A stretch of 64,000 nucleotides of DNA from CATQHW01 sp965243545 (GCA_965243545.1 OZ251573.1:434001-498000); one strand, 5' to 3'; positions 42,450-51,019 are shown, counted from the first letter of the stretch. Translations and numbers: made by a program. Notes: generated by a model from the letters alone, not told the origin.

Positions 42450-42479
42450 ACGGTACTGGCTTACTCGGAGCGCTGTCAA
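42450..42479 (-). promoter_or_regulatory. Promoter of the Rpn-family gene
   Basis: On the minus strand, TTGACA (42479-42474), 18 bases, TACCGT (42455-42450), then 12 bases to ATG 42437 with no Shine-Dalgarno sequence, so the leader would be only about five bases. Confidence 0.55.
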
Positions 42480-42558
42480 CCGCTCACACGGTGGTTCGTT
42501 AGGTCGGCGTTGACTGGTCAGCCAGGATTCACACGCTGGTCGACGGCGTTTTCGGCCT

Positions 42559-45500
42559 TCACTGGTGACCCTCCACTGCCACCGCCTTCTCCCGATCAAT
42601 GGCGGACCGTTCCCGCTCCTTCGTATACTCGACGCCGATCCTCCCGATTCCAGCAATCCTGTCGTCGGGGTCCCTCAGCAGAACTGCGAATCCGCGCTTC
42701 CGTCTGTCCCACACTTTGCTTTCCGATCTACCCAAAAACGAAAGTCGACCGATGGTCGCAGATAGCACTTCCTGCGTCGAGTAGCCATGATCCAGAGCTG
42801 CCAACACCATTCCACGCCACGTACTATCCAGAGATTCAACGAGCGGATCAACTTCACCTTTCTTCGGCATCTCCGCGTCCCGCCAAGTAGGTGCACGGTC
42901 CAATGGATCAAGATGATGTATCTTCAGCTTTTCATGTCCCAGAAGCTGTCGATAGAGATCGAGATCACCGCCCACAAGATGCTCGACCACGCCGAAGACT
43001 GTACGAATCTCGTCAGCAGATGCCAAGTGAGCCAAGACCTCCTTTCGCTGTTCGGTACCTAACGATCGTGCTACCCTACCGTGCAAGTCTCTTGCCCAAA
43101 GGTGCCCAGAATCTCTGGATCCGGACAGGCTGGATACCAGCCACTCAACCGCCAAGTCACCATCCTTGGACAGAATATCTCCAAGCCGGCGATTGCCGTC
43201 GGCCCCTTCGGCTCCCTCCCACGCGGAGCGTAGAATCGCCTGCCGCCACACAGTACGAATCGCGGGAGGAATCTTCCCTCGATGCCTCGCCCAGTAGCGG
43301 ACCGATACGGCGACGGCAATCCGAGGAACCTCCGACTGCAGCATCTCGCGGATCGTTGCGTCCGGCATCACATGAAGCGACAGATTCAGAAAAATCTCGA
43401 GGCTAGGCATGTCGGATGCAGCAGAGACGGCGGCGTTTAGCAGCTCACGGGAGGGCGATCGGTGCGCCAATACGGTCTCCGCCGCGATCCATCGGTATTC
43501 CTCTTTGGCGATGCAGCCGCCGGCAAGACACTCCCACCCGGACAGTCCGTCGTCTCTGGCTTTGAGCAAGAGTGGCTTGACCAAGAAGGATGGAAGAGAA
43601 CGGGCGACCAAGGCATCAGCCGCTGCTATGGGGTCCGGCACGCGATCAGCCAAGGCGACGCAGAATCTCGCCAATAATTCCGAGCTCTCTATTCCTGCCA
43701 AACGTGCCTCTGTCTCGCACCAAACCAGCATCGACGCAACATCTTCAGGCTGACGCCCTCTCCAGCATCTCGCGAGTTCATCGACGGCTTCCGACTGGAT
43801 TTGGCTTTGGCGCTCCCAATCCTTGACATCGCCAGACCGCAACGGAACCAGCACCTCGAATACCGGGTCGAGGTTCAATCCGGGCGTAGTCTTCGACAGT
43901 CCGGCGATACGATGCTGAATACCAGGATGTTGACGTGTAACGCTAGCAATATCCGCAAGTATCGCAGTTGCGAACTCATGCATAATGCTGTGTGTGGTGC
44001 TGCCGATCTTGAGTGGCGGAAAGAATTCCCATTGCGGCCTTAGCCAAGCCCCTGCCAGGTCGAATAAATCGTTCCACGGCACGGACGCAGACCCTTTCAC
44101 GACATCCAACACGGCAGGCCATTGTGACACCAGAGTCCGGAGCTCACGGTCACTGAGGAGCCGACTCATTGAGGAAAAGGTGTTTCCAATACCGGGATCG
44201 GTTATGCGATATTCAAGCCCAGGAGACATCGCCAGGCACAGCGTACGGATGGCCGGGGGTCCGTTCCGGGTGTTCTTCCACCAGTTGAGCGTCGCTCGCA
44301 CGAGCGTCAAGCGCCTGTCGAGCAAGAGATGCTCCATGTCGTCAGGGTCTCCATTGGCCCAGAATTTGAGTTGATCGATAGGACGTTCCGATGATCCTCC
44401 GGGGCGTATGTGGGGCATGCGGTCGAGAATCCGTTGATCAATAGGGCGTGCCGGTAGTCTCTCGACCGCACGGTCGAGCAGCATCGGTATCGCTGTCTCC
44501 GGCGCGTTGCGCAGGGCGGCTTGGGCGACATCCTCGATCAACTCGGGGTGCCAATCGAGTACACACTGAGCTTCGAAGGCGCCCAGCGATGCATAATCAG
44601 ACCACAACCTGGGAAGGCTAGCGTCTTCGAGGCGACGCTCCAGGTCGGGAACGGTGGCATCACACGAACGGGCGCCGATCAGGGTACGCAGTGCGTCTTC
44701 TCGTTTCTCGACGATGTCCAGGAATGGCTCGAGGTCGAGCGATCCCGGTCCGCCGAAGAAGGCTCGTTTGACGATGACCCAGCGCATCGGCTCTGGTTGT
44801 ACCGAAACTGCTTTGGCTGCTGTTTCCCGAATGACTCCCGCGGCGCCGAGCCTTGCAAGGTCGCTGCTCACGTCGAACAGTGACTTTCCAAGACGGTTGG
44901 AGACGGCGGCTTGCTTCACTCCGGCGTCGCCTCCAAGCGCGAAGGGCGCCAACAATCGCAAAGCGTCGACGTCCACGATTTTGCCGATACTTCGGCTAAG
45001 CTCGTCGACGAGCGACTCGCCGCTCAGTACGTCCGCAGCGTTCCCCGAACGAAACAGGTGAGCGAGGGTCGCGGCGAGACCGGGCCGGCCGCCGGCCTGC
45101 TTTCTTATCATGTACAGCAACCGGTCCGGTCCGTGGATGCCGAATGACTTGATGATCTCCACCATCGTGTCGGCGTCGAGACGGTCGAGCCGCATCTCAC
45201 TGCCGGTCCCGACTTGTAGCGTGCTGCGGACGGTGTCGGCGTTTCCGGGCCAACTCGTCGCGATGATCCGAAACTCGGCGTTGATGTCGTTCCTGATCTG
45301 ATCGAGCTTGGTGATCCGATCAGGGTCGACATGCGCGTCGTCGACGATCACCGCCGCGGGGCGCAGGCGGCGCAAGTCGTTCGCGATCTGCGTACGGTCG
45401 TCATCTACCAGGAAGCGCGCGTGTCCTTCCAATGCCAACGACCGCAGAAGAAACGTCTTCCCCGCTCCCGGTTCACCGACGAGCAAGCAATCCCCCTTCT

Positions 45501-46233
45501 GCTTCCGCAGCCAGTCCATCTCCTGTTTTCGACCGAGCACGGCGTCACCTATGAGCGGCCGGTGCGTCGCCGGGAACAAGCTCAGGGTCGCCGGCCTGCC
45601 GGTCACTCCGAGCAGGCGCCTGCACCATTCGGGTTCCCGGTAGAGACTCTGCGCAAACCAATCCTGGTCGTAGGTTTGGGTCAGGGTCACTTCGCGCTTA
45701 CGGGCGGCGTCTTTCAGATTTCGGCGCGAGCGGGGAGTAATGCGCCGCGGAGTCGCAAAGAGCGCGCGAGTGAACGTCGACCCCATTCGCATTGCCTGGT
45801 CGAGGTTGCGCTCGAAGTTGTTTACGAGCTTCTCGCCGGTGGTGACGATGAGCGGAAACGGTTCGCCGGCGCCATCAGCGACCGCTCCGTCGAAGCCGTC
45901 GTCTCCGCCGCCGCGGACCGGGACCAGTGTCGGCCAGTCACGGCGGAGGAGGGCCACGGCGCACGCCTCGAATGTCTCGGGGTCCAGTTTCCCTGCAAGG
46001 GCGTCCAGGATCGCCCGATGGTGCTCGTCGAGGATGACGGCGGATGACCTTCTGACCGTGGTGGATCGGTAAGTGTTGGCCACCGCATTAATTCGGTCCA
46101 TCATCGGCGCGGAGATGCCCAGCTCGCCCCGTTCCCAACGGGCGACCGTGTTGGGCTGCGCGCCCACGGCCTCCGCCAACTCCGCCTGTGTGATGCCAAG
46201 TCGCTCGCGCAGTGTCTTGATGTCAGGTTCCAT
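42559..46233 (-). CDS. HTH - nuclease-like - STAND NTPase - helical repeat protein, copy 2 (intact)
   Basis: A 1,224-residue protein, the complete copy. Residues 1-56 are an Xre-type HTH (TLRERLGITQAELAEAVGAQ, NTVARWERGELGI). Residues ~83-150 are PD-(D/E)XK-like: ETFEACAVALL, RGGGDDGFDG (D111-D115) and LIVTTGEK (E134, K135), with a nonstandard last motif. Walker A is GEPGAGKT at 253-260 and Walker B VIVDDAH at 295-301. RIIATSWPG and a GGRPG motif near 365 follow, then ~800 residues of alpha-helical repeat-like sequence. The design fits a STAND immune sensor with an N-terminal effector plus an HTH. ATG 46233 is fixed by TTGACG-17-TAGATT ending 7 bases upstream. I see no closely named family; the defence role is inference. 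Confidence 0.78.
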   Translation of the reverse strand: MEPDIKTLRERLGITQAELAEAVGAQPNTVARWERGELGISAPMMDRINAVANTYRSTTVRRSSAVILDEHHRAILDALAGKLDPETFEACAVALLRRDWPTLVPVRGGGDDGFDGAVADGAGEPFPLIVTTGEKLVNNFERNLDQAMRMGSTFTRALFATPRRITPRSRRNLKDAARKREVTLTQTYDQDWFAQSLYREPEWCRRLLGVTGRPATLSLFPATHRPLIGDAVLGRKQEMDWLRKQKGDCLLVGEPGAGKTFLLRSLALEGHARFLVDDDRTQIANDLRRLRPAAVIVDDAHVDPDRITKLDQIRNDINAEFRIIATSWPGNADTVRSTLQVGTGSEMRLDRLDADTMVEIIKSFGIHGPDRLLYMIRKQAGGRPGLAATLAHLFRSGNAADVLSGESLVDELSRSIGKIVDVDALRLLAPFALGGDAGVKQAAVSNRLGKSLFDVSSDLARLGAAGVIRETAAKAVSVQPEPMRWVIVKRAFFGGPGSLDLEPFLDIVEKREDALRTLIGARSCDATVPDLERRLEDASLPRLWSDYASLGAFEAQCVLDWHPELIEDVAQAALRNAPETAIPMLLDRAVERLPARPIDQRILDRMPHIRPGGSSERPIDQLKFWANGDPDDMEHLLLDRRLTLVRATLNWWKNTRNGPPAIRTLCLAMSPGLEYRITDPGIGNTFSSMSRLLSDRELRTLVSQWPAVLDVVKGSASVPWNDLFDLAGAWLRPQWEFFPPLKIGSTTHSIMHEFATAILADIASVTRQHPGIQHRIAGLSKTTPGLNLDPVFEVLVPLRSGDVKDWERQSQIQSEAVDELARCWRGRQPEDVASMLVWCETEARLAGIESSELLARFCVALADRVPDPIAAADALVARSLPSFLVKPLLLKARDDGLSGWECLAGGCIAKEEYRWIAAETVLAHRSPSRELLNAAVSAASDMPSLEIFLNLSLHVMPDATIREMLQSEVPRIAVAVSVRYWARHRGKIPPAIRTVWRQAILRSAWEGAEGADGNRRLGDILSKDGDLAVEWLVSSLSGSRDSGHLWARDLHGRVARSLGTEQRKEVLAHLASADEIRTVFGVVEHLVGGDLDLYRQLLGHEKLKIHHLDPLDRAPTWRDAEMPKKGEVDPLVESLDSTWRGMVLAALDHGYSTQEVLSATIGRLSFLGRSESKVWDRRKRGFAVLLRDPDDRIAGIGRIGVEYTKERERSAIDREKAVAVEGHQ

Positions 46234-46240
46234 ACCGCCG

Positions 46241-46269
46241 AATCTAACAGGAAAACGACTATACGTCAA
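46241..46269 (-). promoter_or_regulatory. Leaderless promoter with palindromic -35 region, STAND copy 2
   Basis: On the minus strand, TTGACG (46269-46264), 17 bases, TAGATT (46246-46241), 7 bases, ATG 46233. The -35 lies in an ATAC-TTGAC-GTAT inverted repeat that is also conserved at copy 1. Because the gene's own N-terminus is an HTH, this is a candidate autoregulatory operator (inference). Confidence 0.7.
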
Positions 46270-46851
46270 GTATGGAGTTCCGGCCTATCTGTGCATGGAA
46301 CCGGGTTGAGGCGGCCTGAGTGCCGGTGGTGGTGATGGGCGGCGCAGAGGAGACGGAGATTGTCGGGTTCGGCGCTGCCGCCGAGCGCGAACGGAAGGAT
46401 GTGATCCATCTGCAGCACATGCCGGGAGCGGCAGCGGCGCCCGCTGCTCCGGTTCACGTAACTGCAGCAGCCTCCGTCGCGCTCCCAGACCTGCCGTTTG
46501 ACTGCGGCCGGGATGGTACGGCCGCGTACCTGCGGCTGCGACGGCGCGGTTTGGCGCTGCCGGGCGCTTTCCGCCTTCGGCGCCGAAGTGGCGGATCGGG
46601 CGGCGGTTGCGGGTCGCTTCGCCGCCGTAGCGTCACGGTGCGCGGAGTTGCCCGGCGCCTTCGCCGAACAGGCTGGAGAAGCCCCAGGACAGATACAGGC
46701 GGCGGCGCTCAAGCTCGCGCAGATGGTCGATGACCACGACTTCGAGCTGGTGTTCAACGGCGGTCAGTTCCTTGAGCCGTTGCACCAGCCGGCGGTCGGA
46801 AAGGGCGGAGACGGTGGTAGTGACCGGCGCGTCGGAAGCGGTGCGATTCAT
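46266..46851 (-). pseudogene. HNH endonuclease-family gene remnant 2
   Basis: From ATG 46851, MNRTASDAPVTTTVSALSDRRLVQRLKELTAVEHQ and LEVVVIDHLRELERRRLYLSWGFSSLFGEGAGQL is the intact N-terminus of the family. The frame then breaks, and in another frame the C-terminal nuclease appears: RTIPAAVKRQVWERDGGCC, RSRHVLQMDHILPFALGG and EPDNLRLLCAAHHHHRH, with the HNH residues (DH...N...H) present. The middle is deleted. The deletion differs from remnant 1, which keeps the middle and lost the C-terminal HNH. It is upstream of STAND copy 2, same strand. Confidence 0.82.
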
Positions 46852-46857
46852 GGTGCA

Positions 46858-46886
46858 AATATAATGATAGAAAATAGTTGTGTCAA
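46858..46886 (-). promoter_or_regulatory. Leaderless-type promoter of HNH remnant 2
   Basis: On the minus strand, TTGACA (46886-46881), 17 bases, TATATT (46863-46858), 6 bases (TGCACC), ATG 46851. It is a strong consensus promoter conserved between the two HNH remnants. Confidence 0.72.
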
Positions 46887-46980
46887 GTAACCGGACTGTT
46901 TTTTTGAGGCGCGGCTCTTTCACCGCTGTCGGTGGTGGCCAAGTGGTTCGCCTGGATGTTCGATCGGTCAAGGTGGCCGG

Positions 46981-47009
46981 TTGACCTTGCGGCGGCGCGC
47001 GCGTACCTT
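46981..47009 (+). promoter_or_regulatory. Leaderless-type promoter of membrane protein 1
   Basis: TTGACC (46981-46986), 17 bases, TACCTT (47004-47009), 6 bases, GTG 47016. It supports the GTG as start instead of an upstream codon. The paralogue at 47852 has the same layout. Confidence 0.65.
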
Positions 47010-47015
47010 GGCACC

Positions 47016-47633
47016 GTGCACGTCTACCTGCTCTCGGTGCTCACCACCATCGCCGCCGGCGCCACGTTGGCGGCCGGGTTTGTGGTAGAGCGCTTTCCCG
47101 TCCTGGAGCCGTTGAAGCGGTTCGCGGCCAGCAGCCGCGCCGCAGGCACGCTGGGCGCAATCACCGCGGCCGTCGGTTTCGTAAAGCTGTTCGCCCGCGC
47201 CCCGCGTCCGGGCGCACGAGCGTCGGAGATCGAGGGAGCGATCATGGACTGCCAGATTGAGGGAGCGATCATGAGCTGCCATCTCGATCGGATCGGCGAG
47301 ATCGTCGGTGCGATGCGGGGTCAAATGGTCATCTTGGGCGACTTCCTGCCGGCCGTCGCCGGTATGCTGCTGGGCGGGATGCTGCTGATCGACCGATACC
47401 GCGACCAGCGACGGCTCCGCGGCGGCGCGGCCGAACCGATCGTGGCGGACGACGGAGATGACGATGGCGACCCGATCCCGGTAACCGCGGCCGCCGGGAG
47501 TCCCCGCGCGGGCAGCCCCAACGGCATCTTGAAGCTCGGCGACGCGCTGACGCCGTACCGCACGCCGTTGGGCTTGGCCGGCATCGCCGCCGGCGTCATC
47601 CACTTCCTGCTGGCCGGCGTACTGTTTCTGTAG
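47016..47633 (+). CDS. Small membrane protein, tandem paralogue 1
   Basis: A 205-residue protein of unknown family. Membrane segments: YLLSVLTTIAAGATLAAGFVV, TLGAITAAVGFVKLF, MVILGDFLPAVAGMLLGGMLLI and PLGLAGIAAGVIHFLLAGVLFL. A charged linker (VADDGDDDGDP) separates the last two. An internal duplication EIEGAIMDCQ / QIEGAIMSCH sits between segments two and three. The start is GTG 47016, based on the promoter and on alignment with the paralogue 47852-48412. The pair is tandem, each with its own promoter. No function can be inferred. Confidence 0.7.
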   Translation: MHVYLLSVLTTIAAGATLAAGFVVERFPVLEPLKRFAASSRAAGTLGAITAAVGFVKLFARAPRPGARASEIEGAIMDCQIEGAIMSCHLDRIGEIVGAMRGQMVILGDFLPAVAGMLLGGMLLIDRYRDQRRLRGGAAEPIVADDGDDDGDPIPVTAAAGSPRAGSPNGILKLGDALTPYRTPLGLAGIAAGVIHFLLAGVLFL

Positions 47634-47816
47634 CGGACGGTTCCGTCCGGCGCGCGCGGTCAACCTATGGCCGGCTGCTTGGCGTGTCGGCCGGCCGCAC
47701 CTTGCGGGAGATCGGCGCGCAGTGGCTTAGGCTCTCAACTCGAACGACGGTGGTGGAGTCTTTGGAACGAACGTGACGACGCCAAGCCGGCCGGTGGATG
47801 CGCCGACCGGCGCCGG

Positions 47817-47845
47817 TTGACCTCGCCGGGCGTGGCGCGTACCGT
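47817..47845 (+). promoter_or_regulatory. Leaderless-type promoter of membrane protein 2
   Basis: TTGACC (47817-47822), 17 bases, TACCGT (47840-47845), 6 bases (ATCAAG), ATG 47852. Confidence 0.65.
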
Positions 47846-47851
47846 ATCAAG

Positions 47852-48412
47852 ATGCCCATCTACCTGCTGTCGGTGTTCACCACCATCGCCGCCGGCGCCA
47901 CGTTGTCGTCTGGTTATCTGGTAAAGCGCTTCCCTGGCTTGGAGCCGTTGAAGCGGGCCGTAGCGAGCAGTCGCGCCGTCGGTACGCTGGGCGCCGTCAC
48001 GGCGGCCGTCGGTTTTGTGAAGCTGTTCGCGCCCTGGAATCAGATCATCATCTTGGGCGACTTCCTGCCGGCCGTCGCCGGCATGCTGCTCGGCGGGATG
48101 CTACTGATCGACCGCTACCGCGTTCGGCGGCAGCCGGCTGACGACGTACACGACGAAGGGAGCCCCGTAACGCCGGCTGCTGATAGCAACTGCCCGACCT
48201 GTGGCGGCTCCGGGCAAGTGCGGCGCAAATCCGGAGGCTTCTCCGTCATCTCCGCCTGTCCAGAATGCGGCGCTGGCGACGACATCCCGAAGATCGGCGA
48301 CGCGCTAGCTCAGATCGGCGACGCGATGGCTCAATCCCGCACGCCGCTCGGCTTGGCCGGCATCGGCGTTGGCGTCGTTCACTACTTGTTGGTGGGCATG
48401 CCGATCCTGTAG
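47852..48412 (+). CDS. Small membrane protein with zinc-ribbon insert, tandem paralogue 2
   Basis: A 186-residue paralogue of the preceding gene: YLLSVFTTIAAGATLSSGYLV, TLGAVTAAVGFVKLF, IIILGDFLPAVAGMLLGGMLLIDRYR and PLGLAGIGVGVVHYLLVG align directly. It lacks the duplicated EGAIM segment but carries, in place of the acidic linker, a DnaJ-like zinc-binding pair: CPTCGGSGQ and CPECGAGD, 20 residues apart. ATG 47852 is fixed by the promoter 6 bases upstream. The zinc knuckle could bind a protein or nucleic acid at the membrane face. The function is unknown. Confidence 0.72.
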   Translation: MPIYLLSVFTTIAAGATLSSGYLVKRFPGLEPLKRAVASSRAVGTLGAVTAAVGFVKLFAPWNQIIILGDFLPAVAGMLLGGMLLIDRYRVRRQPADDVHDEGSPVTPAADSNCPTCGGSGQVRRKSGGFSVISACPECGAGDDIPKIGDALAQIGDAMAQSRTPLGLAGIGVGVVHYLLVGMPIL

Positions 48413-48532
48413 AACGGCCGTTCCTCGTGGAGTTTCGCGCACAGAGCAATCGCTACACTATGATGGCGTAGGCCGCCGGAGACGGCGGGGCGCCGAGGGC
48501 TGGAGGCGGCCCGGTCGGCGAAGAGGTAGAAC

Positions 48533-48814
48533 ATGACCGGAGCGGAGAAGATCACGGACACGGAGCGTCAGCGCATTTTGTCCCAGTACATCGCCAGCGA
48601 GGTGGCCGGCATCAGGAAGGCGCGCGTGGAGACGCACAGTCCCGATCAGGCTGTTCTCGTCTACGGCAACCGGGTGAACCACCTCTTGCATCTGATCCTG
48701 AGCTTGCTGACGTTAGGTTTCTGGGTGATTCCATGGGTAGTCATGGCGTGCGCCGGGGGCGAGAAGCGCAAGATCGTCCGAGTGGACGATTTCGGCAACG
48801 TGCTGCTCACGTAG
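48533..48814 (+). CDS. Small hypothetical membrane protein
   Basis: A 93-residue protein. A charged N-terminal half (TDTERQRILSQYIASEVAGIRKARVETHS) is followed by AVLVYGNRVNHLLHLILSLLTLGFWVIPWVVMACAGGEKRKIVRVDDFGNV, a hydrophobic hairpin ending in a basic stretch, like small superinfection-immunity or phage-type membrane proteins, though I cannot name the family. The ATG has AGAGG at a suitable distance. It closes the accessory region before the EF-G genes. Confidence 0.65.
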   Translation: MTGAEKITDTERQRILSQYIASEVAGIRKARVETHSPDQAVLVYGNRVNHLLHLILSLLTLGFWVIPWVVMACAGGEKRKIVRVDDFGNVLLT

Positions 48815-48869
48815 CCAAAGTCCCTTGAGGGCAGTCTTCAGCAGGGGCGGGCCTGGGCCGCCTCGACAA

Positions 48870-50942
48870 TCAGTCTTCGGTCGACTGCTTGGCGCGGGCG
48901 ATTACGTCGGCGGCTACCTTGCCGGAGATCGGCGCGTAGTGGCTGAGGGTCATCTCGAATGACGCGGTGCCGGAGGTCATCGACTTGAGGTCGATCGAGT
49001 AGCGCAGCATCTCCGCCTGCGGCACCTGCGCGCGGATCTCCTGCAGCGTCCCGATCGGTTCCTGTCCCAGCACCCGCCCGCGCCGCGAGCTCAGGTCGGA
49101 GAGTATGTCGCCCAGGTACCGGTCCTCGCTCAGTACGACCAGGTCGACGACCGGCTCCAGCAGCGTCGGGCGGGCCTGCGCCAGCGCCGCCTTGGTCGCC
49201 TCGCGCGACGCCAGCTTGAACGCCAGCTCGGAGGAGTCGACCGAGTGCTCCCGGCCGTCGACGACCCGCGCCTCCACGTCGACCACCGGATAGCCGGCCA
49301 GGACGCCGGTCGTCAGCGCCTCCAGCACGCCCTTTTCCACGCCCGGGATGTACCCGCGTGAGATCGCGCCGCCCACGACGCCGTTCTCGAAGCGGAACTT
49401 CTCACCGCGCGGCAGCGGCTTGATCTCCAACGACACCTTGGCGTACTGGCCGTGTCCGCCGGTCTGCTTCTTGTGCTGGTACTCGGCGGCGGCCGGCTTG
49501 TTGATCGTCTCCCGATACGCCACGCGCGGCAGCTCGGTCTCTACCTCGATCTTGTGGCTGTCGCGGATGCGGTCCAGGACCACCGCCAGGTGGAGCTCGC
49601 CGACCGCGGCGACCACCGTCTCCCGCGTCTCGCCGTCGTACCGGACGCGGAAGGTCGGATCCGCGTCCGCGGTCCGGCCGATGATTTCGGACAGCTTGTC
49701 CTCATCCTGCTTGGAGGCGGTCCGCAGGGCCAGCGCGTACGCGGGCTGCGGGAAGTCGAGCGGCGCGTAGGCGACCGCTTCGTGCGGTTCGTGCAGCGTG
49801 TCGCAGGTCGCCACGTCGGCCAGCTTGTTGAGCACGCCGATGTCGCCGGCGGCCAGCTCCTGCACGTCTTCGAGCTTCCCGCCCTGGCGGGTGCTCAGCT
49901 TGGTCAGACGTATCTTGGAGCCGGTGCGCGCGCAGATCAGGTCGGCGTCCGACCGCAGGCCGCCGGTGATGACCTTCACGAACGAAAGCCGCCCCGCGTA
50001 CTGGTCGACGCTGGTCTTCAGCACCAGCGCCGACGCCGGACCGGACGGGTCGATGCCGCGCTCGGTCGCCTGGCCATCGCCATCGTCTCCATCGGCCTGG
50101 CCGTCGCCGGCGACCGGCACGGTCGCGCCCGCCGGCGACGGCGCGGTCCGCACGATCGCGTCCAGCAACGGCCGGACGCCGACGTCGTACAGGGCCGAAC
50201 CGGCCAGCACCGGAAAGACCTGGCCGGCGGCGACCGCCGCGGTCAGCCCGCGCAGGATCTCCTCGTCGGACAGCGCCTCATCCTCCAGGTACTTCTCCAT
50301 CAGGGCGTCGTCGCCCTCCGCCGCGCCCTCCATCAACGCTTGCAGCCGCTCTTCGACGTCGCCGGCCATCCCGTCCGGGACCGGCCCGTCGCCGCGCGAG
50401 CGGAGCGTGGCGCGCCGGCCGACCACGTCGACGATCCCGTCGAAGGAGTTGCCGGCCCCGATCGGTATGGTGAGCGGCGCGAAGGTTCCGCCGAGCGTGC
50501 GGCCCAGGTCTTCGAGCGCCGAATCGAAGTCGGCGTGCTCCTTGTCCATGCCGTTGACAAAGACGATGCGGGGCGTCCCGTCGCGCTCCAGCTGCCGCCA
50601 CCGCTTTGCCGTCTCGATCTGCACGCCGGTGTCGGCGCCGACTACCACGATCGCGCACTCGGCGGCGCCCAACGCGGTCACCACCTCGCCGATGAAGTCT
50701 CCCGATCCGGGCGCGTCGATCACGTTGATCTTGCAGCCGTTCCAATCGAGATGGGCGAACGCGCTGTAGATGGAGATCTTGCGGGCGATCTCCTCCTCGG
50801 CGCCGTCGCTCACCGACTTGCCGGGATCGAACTTGGAGACCACGCCGCCGTGCACGAGGATCTGCTCCATCAACACGGTCTTGCCGGTGCCGCTGTGGCC
50901 GATCAGGGCGACGTTGCGGATTCGATCGGTAGGGACGCTCAT
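48870..50942 (-). CDS. EF-G-like GTPase (FusA2 type) with altered G motifs
   Basis: A 690-residue translation-factor GTPase. The P-loop is GHSGTGKT instead of AHIDAGKT. The G3 motif is IDAPGSGDF where EF-G has DTPGHVDF, so the catalytic histidine is replaced by serine. The G4 motif is NGMDKE instead of NKxD. Domains II-V are complete, with FVKVITGGL, VRYDGETRETVVAAVGELHLAVVLDRI, RVAYRETINKPA and GYPVVDVEARVVDGREHSVDSSELAFKLASREA. Such EF-G-like proteins accompany canonical EF-G in several phyla; their roles are poorly defined and GTPase activity is expected to differ. The start ATG 50942 is the last of four ATGs in a 14-bp tandem repeat. Confidence 0.9.
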   Translation of the reverse strand: MSVPTDRIRNVALIGHSGTGKTVLMEQILVHGGVVSKFDPGKSVSDGAEEEIARKISIYSAFAHLDWNGCKINVIDAPGSGDFIGEVVTALGAAECAIVVVGADTGVQIETAKRWRQLERDGTPRIVFVNGMDKEHADFDSALEDLGRTLGGTFAPLTIPIGAGNSFDGIVDVVGRRATLRSRGDGPVPDGMAGDVEERLQALMEGAAEGDDALMEKYLEDEALSDEEILRGLTAAVAAGQVFPVLAGSALYDVGVRPLLDAIVRTAPSPAGATVPVAGDGQADGDDGDGQATERGIDPSGPASALVLKTSVDQYAGRLSFVKVITGGLRSDADLICARTGSKIRLTKLSTRQGGKLEDVQELAAGDIGVLNKLADVATCDTLHEPHEAVAYAPLDFPQPAYALALRTASKQDEDKLSEIIGRTADADPTFRVRYDGETRETVVAAVGELHLAVVLDRIRDSHKIEVETELPRVAYRETINKPAAAEYQHKKQTGGHGQYAKVSLEIKPLPRGEKFRFENGVVGGAISRGYIPGVEKGVLEALTTGVLAGYPVVDVEARVVDGREHSVDSSELAFKLASREATKAALAQARPTLLEPVVDLVVLSEDRYLGDILSDLSSRRGRVLGQEPIGTLQEIRAQVPQAEMLRYSIDLKSMTSGTASFEMTLSHYAPISGKVAADVIARAKQSTED

Positions 50943-50984
50943 TCAGGGACGCTCATGCGGGAAAGCTCATGCGGCGACTCTCAT
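50939..50984 (-). promoter_or_regulatory. Ladder of three overlapping five-codon ORFs before the EF-G-like gene
   Basis: ATG codons at 50984, 50970, 50956 and 50942 are spaced exactly 14 bases. The first three each open five codons (MRVAA, MSFPA, MSVPE) and end at TGA that overlaps the next ATG as ATGA; the fourth is the start of the EF-G-like protein (MSVPT). A ribosome could pass from one mini-ORF to the next by coupled termination-reinitiation. It probably arose by tandem duplication of the start region. Confidence 0.8.
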
Positions 50985-51019
50985 ACGGTGATGGTCCGGG
51001 CCGGACTCTTGGATGGCGA

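Noticed and set aside
48870..50942. Tetracycline-resistance ribosomal protection protein
   Set aside because: The G-domain and C-terminal motifs fit the EF-G-like (FusA2) group, not Tet(M)-type proteins, and the context is housekeeping.
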